Shown here: positions 59,763 through 64,000 of the stretch, piece after piece | How the letters are laid out: every line of letters begins with the position of its first letter | How positions within the stretch are numbered: the first letter of the stretch is position 1 | Source of the DNA: Actinoallomurus spadix | GTDB lineage: Bacteria > Actinomycetota > Actinomycetes > Streptosporangiales > Streptosporangiaceae | Direction: 5' to 3' | NCBI RefSeq assembly: GCF_024055725.1 | Contig: NZ_JAMXMX010000011.1 | Coordinates: forward strand, 1 to 64,000 | DNA: 64,000 nt | Program-made: the position numbers and the translations under genes | Notes under the pieces: model-generated | Databases searched by the model: none | Told to the model about the DNA's origin: nothing | Seen by the model: only the letters and a program-made list of their open reading frames with translations

Positions 59763-60146
59763 TCACGAGCATGTTTGACCGGATTTGGGAAATCTGATCA
59801 GTTCAACCAGATAATTCCCTGGAGGTGAATCGGTGTCGAGTGGGACGCCCGCGATCTCGATCCAGGTGTAGACGCGGTAGCCGCCGTGGGACTCGGGCAC
59901 CGGTTCGGCGCCGACGATGAGTTGCGCCGGGACACCGCAGCGGTACAGCGCCGCCACGACGAGGGCGTTCTCGCGCATCGGGGCGGAGAAACCGGCGCAG
60001 AGCCGGAGGGCCAGGACGATCGGGGTGACGGGCGGCCGGCTCGTGCGGCGGCGCCGGGAAGGCCGGTTCATTCCGGCGATGAGTGCGGGCACGTCGTGAC
60101 GGCGCAGCCGGAACGCCGTCCACATCGCCGCGATGGTGGTGGTCAT
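59763..60146 (-). CDS. Lasso-peptide B2 / transglutaminase-like protein
   Basis: A 127-residue protein resembling lasso-peptide B2 (McjB C-terminal, Transglut_core3) leader peptidases: RENALVVAALYRCGVPAQLIVGAEP followed by YRVYTWIEIAGVPLDTD. Expected catalytic residues are Cys, His and Asp. Asp104 fits, Cys50 is displaced by about 7 residues from the usual place, and the His of the common HAW motif is Tyr93 (YTW), with His87 nearby. It may be an altered or non-proteolytic variant. ATG 60146 overlaps the MauE-thioredoxin stop by 4 bases and has AGGTGA upstream. Confidence 0.7.
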   Translation of the reverse strand: MTTTIAAMWTAFRLRRHDVPALIAGMNRPSRRRRTSRPPVTPIVLALRLCAGFSAPMRENALVVAALYRCGVPAQLIVGAEPVPESHGGYRVYTWIEIAGVPLDTDSPPGNYLVELIRFPKSGQTCS

Positions 60147-60931
60147 GTCGTCACCTGGGACCCCGGTCGGCCGGATCGTGCCGCCGAATGGCGCAGCAGG
60201 TCGCGGATAGCGGCCAGACCGTGCGCGGCGTCGGCGACCGCGGTGCCGTCCGCCCCGTAGGCGACGGCCGCCGGGAACGCTCCACCCGCGGCCCGCACCT
60301 CCTCGTCGGTGTCGGCGCGCCGGAACTCCACCGGGCAGTCGGCCATGGCCTGGTAACGGTCGCGTTGTGCCTCGAGGGCGGCGCAGTACCGGCAGGACTC
60401 CGTCGTGAAGATGACGATGCGCCGTACGTCGGCCGGCGGCTCGACGTGACCGGCGGCGCGGGACCGGTGCCGGAGCCAGGCCGCCGCCACCACCGCCAGG
60501 GCGAGGCCGGCTCCGGCCTCGGCGCAGGCGAGCCGGACTCCCGGCGGGCCGAGGACGCCGGTGAGGGCGAGCGCCGCGACGACGGCGCAGCCCGCCGCGT
60601 GCGCCGTCGTGAACCGCGCCGGGATCCAGCTCCCGAAGCACCCGCAGCGGCGGCCCCGCATGAGCAGCGCGGCGATCGTGTACGTGGTGAAGACGGCGCC
60701 GAGCAGCCCGAGGCGCAGCCCGGCGGGCGTGGGGAGCAGTGCCGTCACCGCCACGAGCGCTTCCGCCGCGGTCGCCTGCGCAGGCCCGGCGAGCCTGCGC
60801 AGGCCGCCCGTCACGGGCCACACGACCCGCGTGGTCTCCCGGTCGACCAGCTTGGCGGCGACGCTGAGGGCGAGGACTGCGACGCCGCTCACGAGGCCGC
60901 CGGCACCGCAGAGCGCGGTGAACTCCTTCAT
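60143..60931 (-). CDS. MauE-like membrane protein fused to thioredoxin fold
   Basis: A 262-residue protein. Residues 1-155 form a four-helix MauE/DoxX-like membrane domain with the family motif RCGCFGSW (95-102). Residues about 168-250 form a thioredoxin-like domain with active site CRYC (180-183) in IVIFTTESCRYCAALEAQ. This arrangement is known from electron-transfer and disulfide-handling systems. Beside an eight-Cys peptide it probably makes or corrects disulfides. ATG 60931 and the stop both overlap neighbours by 4 bases. Confidence 0.83.
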   Translation of the reverse strand: MKEFTALCGAGGLVSGVAVLALSVAAKLVDRETTRVVWPVTGGLRRLAGPAQATAAEALVAVTALLPTPAGLRLGLLGAVFTTYTIAALLMRGRRCGCFGSWIPARFTTAHAAGCAVVAALALTGVLGPPGVRLACAEAGAGLALAVVAAAWLRHRSRAAGHVEPPADVRRIVIFTTESCRYCAALEAQRDRYQAMADCPVEFRRADTDEEVRAAGGAFPAAVAYGADGTAVADAAHGLAAIRDLLRHSAARSGRPGSQVTT

Positions 60932-61389
60932 CCGGTCTCCTCCCTGTGGATCAACCAGCCCTCCTCGACTCCGAGGCGGAGTTCGGCGGCGAGTGCGGGT
61001 GACACCCCGCCCGCCCCCGTACGGGCGTCACTCACCCCGATGCCGGCACCGCCCCACCCGGCCGGCCCGGTATCCGGATCGTCCGGCCCGACCGGCCCAG
61101 GGCCGCTCCCGCCCTGTTGAGCCGACGCGCGGTCGGTCCTGTCCGGCTGAGCCGGGGCCGCGCGAGTGCCGTCCGACCGGACCGGCCCGGTATCCGCATC
61201 ACCCGGTCCGACCGGCTCGGGGCCGGGGCCGGGGCCGCCCGGCCGGGCCGACGCGGTGGCGGGGCCGGCGAGCAGGGCGGCCAGCTCGGAGCTGATCTGC
61301 CGGGCGGCCAGCCGGGCGTCGTCAAGCACGAAGGCGCCTCCGAAGGGCATGGGATGCAGGCTGACCCCGTCGCGGAGCGTCCAGCTCAT
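60928..61389 (-). CDS. PqqD-like leader-recognition protein with insertion
   Basis: A 153-residue protein with split PqqD-like ends: residues 1-42 (LRDGVSLHPMPFGGAFVLDDARLAARQISSEL gives the beta-sheet and first helix) and 129-153 (SPALAAELRLGVEEGWLI, final helix). Between them lies a Gly/Pro/Asp-rich segment of about 85 residues made partly of a duplicated unit. PqqD-like domains bind the leader of ribosomal peptides. Names such as actinodefensin-associated protein B exist for similar short PqqD proteins; that link is from memory. It overlaps both neighbours by 4 bases. Confidence 0.72.
   Translation of the reverse strand: MSWTLRDGVSLHPMPFGGAFVLDDARLAARQISSELAALLAGPATASARPGGPGPGPEPVGPGDADTGPVRSDGTRAAPAQPDRTDRASAQQGGSGPGPVGPDDPDTGPAGWGGAGIGVSDARTGAGGVSPALAAELRLGVEEGWLIHREETG
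61066..61225. repeat. Imperfect 40-bp repeat in the PqqD-like gene
   Basis: A 40-bp unit at 61066-61105 recurs at 61186-61225 with 34/40 identity. It encodes the two PVGPxDxDTGP segments of the low-complexity insertion. Confidence 0.7.
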
Positions 61390-63110
61390 GACCGGCCTCC
61401 CGTCGGCGGGCCGGGGTGGCGGGCGGCCGTGACGCAGAGCCGCTGCAGGGCTCGCGCGTCGGCGAGCATGCGCCGGGAGTCGGCGAGAACCGCCCGCAGG
61501 CGGTCGGGGAGGACCCAGGGGCTGCCCTCCACCTGGGCCAGCAGTGCGGCGCGCCGCGCCGGAGCGGCCAGGCGGCGGGTGACGTAGGCGGCGGCCAGGA
61601 GGCCCTCGCGCTCGGCCGGAGTGACGTCCGCGGGCAGCGGCCCGGCGGGCACCAGGTCGCGCAGGAGTGGCGCACGGTGGACGTACCCGTCGCGCCGTCG
61701 CAACCGGAGGCGGCCATGGCGGGCCCGGAGCACCGCCGCGCCGAGCACCACCGGATGGGCGCAGACCAGGACCGGATCCAGCCGGTGGTCACCGGGTGCC
61801 CGTGGCGGGCGTTCGAGGAGGTCGATGACGGTCTGCAAGGACGCGGCGCCGGGCACCGCGCCCGTCGTGTCGTCGACGATGGGCACCAGGTGGCTCGAGG
61901 TCCTGGCCGAGGTCACGGCGACGCCCGCCTGGGCGACGGCCGGAGAGATCCAGCCGCCCGGCCGCAAGGGGTCCGGGGCGTCCGCCGGGTCACCGGGACC
62001 CTGCGATGGTGGCGGATCGTCGTCGCGCGGCGGGCTCCAGGCCCGCCATCCGGGGTGGCCGAACAGCGTCGGGAAGGGGGCGGCCATGGTCAGCTGCCGC
62101 CAGCCGGTGCGCAGCCGGCCGGGCGTGTCGGCGGGCCCGGTGAACAGCCCGACCAGCCCCGCGCCGCTGAGCAGTGGGGTGGCCTCCCATGCCGTGGACC
62201 GGAGGAGACCCGGGGCCGGTGGCCAGGGATCGCCGTCCATCGCCGAGCCGAACCAGGGAGTGTCGCAGGCCCGATGCCAGTGCGCGGTCCCGTCGATCAC
62301 CTTGACGCCGGCGGCCAGCCGTCCGCGCCGGCGGTCGAGGATCGGAACGTCCAGGTGCACGTGGAGACGCCGCAGCCGCGCCGGCGCCACCGCGGCCAGC
62401 GCCGCCGCGCCGAACCCGCCGCCGTCGCCGAGCACCCCGTGCGCTCCGGTGAACGCGAGCGCCTCGTCGACGGCGTGCCGCAGGGCCCGCCGCAGCACCT
62501 CGTGCGGGTCGGTGGGACGCCCGGTGATCCGCCGCGCCTGGTCGGCCAGGTCGGCGAGGTCGAACTCGTCCAGGGTAAGGCGCTCCCGGCCGCCCGACGT
62601 GCCGAGCGTCGTGCCGCAGGCCAGCTGGAAGATCCCCTCGTACGGCGTGAGCGGCATCGGCAGGGTCTCGCCGGCCAGCGACGCCGCGACGGCGGCCGGC
62701 CACATCGCGGACCGGGGGCCGGCCAGGTCTGCCAGGTCGGTCGAGAAGCGGACCAGCCGCTCGTCCGGGCCGGGACCGTCGGTGACCTCGTAGTACAGCC
62801 GCGTCTGCGACAGCGCGCCCCTGCCGAGCGTGCCGGTGGCCGGGTCGGCCCACGTCTGCGCGAGCCGCCCCGCGGAGGCGAACGGGCCCACCACCACCGG
62901 GGCGGACTCCGTCTCCGAACCCGCCGGTGGGACGTGGCGCCCACCGCACGAGCAGACCGTCTCGACCAGCATTCGCGCGGACGTGAACGTGCCGGCGAGA
63001 CCGACGGGCGCGCCGCCCGCGGTGCAGCCGACGGCGCGTACGCCGGGCGCGGCATCGGCCGGCGGACCCGACCGGAGGGCTGAATCGGGCGTGTCACTCC
63101 GTCTTCCCAC
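61386..63110 (-). CDS. Asparagine-synthetase/lasso-cyclase-like protein, degenerate
   Basis: A 574-residue protein whose middle matches the AsnB-like fold used by lasso-peptide cyclases: LTPYEGIFQLACGTTLG, then RRALRHAVDEALAFTGAHGVLGDGGGFGAAALAAV. The ATP-pyrophosphatase loop SGGxDS is replaced by GDGGGFG (about 228-234), and the later GGDE-like segment by GAGLVGLFTG. No N-terminal glutaminase Cys. It therefore may not hydrolyse ATP, and could be a scaffold or a changed enzyme. GTG 63110 has GGGGTGA upstream. It starts the chain of four overlapping genes that ends at 59763. Confidence 0.65.
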   Translation of the reverse strand: MGRRSDTPDSALRSGPPADAAPGVRAVGCTAGGAPVGLAGTFTSARMLVETVCSCGGRHVPPAGSETESAPVVVGPFASAGRLAQTWADPATGTLGRGALSQTRLYYEVTDGPGPDERLVRFSTDLADLAGPRSAMWPAAVAASLAGETLPMPLTPYEGIFQLACGTTLGTSGGRERLTLDEFDLADLADQARRITGRPTDPHEVLRRALRHAVDEALAFTGAHGVLGDGGGFGAAALAAVAPARLRRLHVHLDVPILDRRRGRLAAGVKVIDGTAHWHRACDTPWFGSAMDGDPWPPAPGLLRSTAWEATPLLSGAGLVGLFTGPADTPGRLRTGWRQLTMAAPFPTLFGHPGWRAWSPPRDDDPPPSQGPGDPADAPDPLRPGGWISPAVAQAGVAVTSARTSSHLVPIVDDTTGAVPGAASLQTVIDLLERPPRAPGDHRLDPVLVCAHPVVLGAAVLRARHGRLRLRRRDGYVHRAPLLRDLVPAGPLPADVTPAEREGLLAAAYVTRRLAAPARRAALLAQVEGSPWVLPDRLRAVLADSRRMLADARALQRLCVTAARHPGPPTGGRS

Positions 63111-63361
63111 TGATCACCCCACAACGCTAAGAACCAATGGAAATGCGACTAAGACGTACCCTCGAGTCCGATCACCTCGAATACTCGGCCGCCTTCCCGG
63201 ATGCTCCACGAGCCGACCTTACCAAGGTAAAACACCGATGCCGAGACGCCGACCGTATTGCCCGGGATTGCCATTTTTGAGGCGCTCGTTATTCACGCCC
63301 TCACCATGACAGACTCCTGATTGGGAAAGACGCCGGGCAGGGCGCGGAGAAAGGCGGCACC
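63111..63361. promoter_or_regulatory. Divergent control region of the peptide cluster
   Basis: A 250-bp AT-richer gap between the synthetase-like gene and the ABC exporter gene. It contains the inverted repeat ACCTT-ACC-AAGGT at 63216-63228, a possible operator, and a 41-codon minus-strand frame. No convincing -35/-10 pair was seen. Confidence 0.45.
63149..63274 (-). CDS. Short open frame, possible leader or second precursor
   Basis: A 41-residue frame starting MAIPGNTVGVSASVFYLGK and ending VFEVIGLEGTS, 38 bp upstream of the synthetase-like gene. About 70% of third positions are G/C, more than expected for the other frames here. It has no clear ribosome site. The aromatic-Leu-Gly segment FYLGKVGSW loosely recalls leader regions bound by lasso-type recognition proteins. 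Real translation is unproven. Confidence 0.25.
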   Translation of the reverse strand: MAIPGNTVGVSASVFYLGKVGSWSIREGGRVFEVIGLEGTS

Positions 63362-64000
63362 ATGACGATCGGGGATCAGCGGCGAAATCTTGCTGAATTG
63401 CGGCAATTGCTGAGCTTCGGAGTCATCCTCGCCTGGCGGGCCGACCGCCGAAGAGTGAGCATCGTCCTGCTCCTGCAGATCGGCCAGGCGATGGGAGTCG
63501 GCGGCATGCTCCTCGCCGTGCGCGGCGTGGCCGGCGGCCTGCTCGCCGGCCACGGGAGCGACGACGTCTCCCGGGCGGCCGTCTCCGCCCTCGTCGTGAT
63601 GGCGCTGGCCCTCGTCAACAGCACCCTGAACATCGTCGGCCTCACGCATCAGTCGATCCTCCGCGTCGGCATCGAGCGCGACGCCGTGGAGGCGGTGACC
63701 TCGGCCACGGCGCGCACGGACCTGCTGGAGTTCGAAGAGCCCGGGTTCCACGACCGCGTCAGGCTCGCGCTCGCGGCCGCGCAGGTCCACGCGCCGAACC
63801 TCCCGTTCACGGTGATGACGGTGACGCGGACCGCGCTGACACTGGTGACGGTGGTGATCGCGCTCATCGCCATGGCCTGGTGGCTGCTGCCGCTGCTCCT
63901 CGTCGCGGCCCTCCCGTCCATCCGCGTGGCGCTGCTCCAGCAGCGCGCCCACTTCGACCTGCAGCGACGGCTCACCGAGAACCAGCGCACCGCCGGATAC
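63362..64000 (+). CDS. ABC exporter, N-terminal membrane part (cut by window end)
   Basis: The frame runs from ATG 63362 to the window end without a stop (213 codons). It encodes the membrane domain of a type I ABC exporter: helices at about 35-55 (SIVLLLQIGQAMGVGGMLLA), 72-95 (AAVSALVVMALALVNSTLNIV) and 150-185 (LTLVTVVIALIAMAWWLLPLL), with the coupling-type DLLEFEEPGFHDRVRLALAAA between them. The ATPase half should follow outside the window. GGAGAAAGG lies upstream. Being divergent from the peptide-maturation genes, it probably exports the mature peptide. Confidence 0.78.
   Translation, partial: MTIGDQRRNLAELRQLLSFGVILAWRADRRRVSIVLLLQIGQAMGVGGMLLAVRGVAGGLLAGHGSDDVSRAAVSALVVMALALVNSTLNIVGLTHQSILRVGIERDAVEAVTSATARTDLLEFEEPGFHDRVRLALAAAQVHAPNLPFTVMTVTRTALTLVTVVIALIAMAWWLLPLLLVAALPSIRVALLQQRAHFDLQRRLTENQRTAGY

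Noticed and set aside
63137-63277. 46-codon plus-strand frame in the cluster control region
   Set aside because: Many A/T-ending codons (CGA, CTA, AGA, GTA), no ribosome site, and no peptide-like features.
1-64000. tRNA, rRNA, CRISPR or insertion sequences
   Set aside because: No cloverleaf-like block, regular repeat-spacer array or transposase motif was recognised by eye; a covariance-model search could still find a missed tRNA.

Overview
The window is about 72% GC with strong G/C third-position bias, many GTG starts, several apparently leaderless genes, and families typical of filamentous actinomycetes: an XRE-DUF5753 regulator, DUF574 methyltransferase, PASTA-less Ser/Thr kinase, RDD protein, STAS and winged-helix regulators. 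I infer an actinomycete, possibly of the Streptosporangiales/Thermomonosporaceae type. No rRNA, tRNA, CRISPR array, transposase or phage gene was seen. The first 30 bases are an almost pure G run, probably an assembly or contig edge.

Layout. 0-5 kb: a receptor Ser/Thr kinase, then a TetR gene divergent from an EhpF/EhpG-like (LuxE/LuxC-like) carboxylate-activating and reducing gene pair. 6-11.1 kb: a three-gene formate dehydrogenase operon. Its catalytic subunit contains an in-frame UGA read as selenocysteine, with a SECIS-like hairpin just downstream. 11-25.6 kb: mixed single genes, including a CE4 deacetylase, Baeyer-Villiger-type monooxygenase, pyruvyl transferase, three methyltransferase-related genes, an SRPBCC/alcohol dehydrogenase pair, and a large fusion of a WXG100-like region with an aminoglycoside-phosphotransferase-type kinase. 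25.7-32 kb: a leucine/isovalerate (liu-type) operon of acyl-CoA dehydrogenase, HMG-CoA lyase, and biotin carboxylase and carboxyltransferase, divergent from a TetR gene across two palindromic operators. 32-34.3 kb: a small lower-GC accessory patch. 34.3-41 kb: two separate modules of efflux pump, enzyme and divergent TetR gene. 41-44.6 kb: DUF72, LURP-one-like, membrane and GntR genes. 44.7-54.2 kb: a hydroxyproline-catabolism region of LivKHMGF uptake, hydroxyproline epimerase, DapA-family deaminase and a three-subunit D-hydroxyproline dehydrogenase. Two promoters there share a 12-bp operator.

54.5-57 kb: a protein with two degenerate cyclase-homology domains, an OmpR-type DNA-binding protein without a receiver, and a STAS anti-sigma antagonist. 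57.1-64 kb: the most interesting locus. It looks like a ribosomally synthesised peptide cluster around a 69-residue precursor with eight cysteines. Around the precursor lie a degenerate asparagine-synthetase/lasso-cyclase-like protein, a PqqD-like recognition element with a low-complexity insertion, a MauE-thioredoxin fusion, a lasso-B2 (transglutaminase-like) protein, an S9 peptidase and a divergent ABC exporter cut by the window end. The four upstream genes overlap by 4 bp each. The parts suggest leader recognition, disulfide formation, proteolysis and export of a defensin-like peptide by a lasso-derived machine; this is inference.
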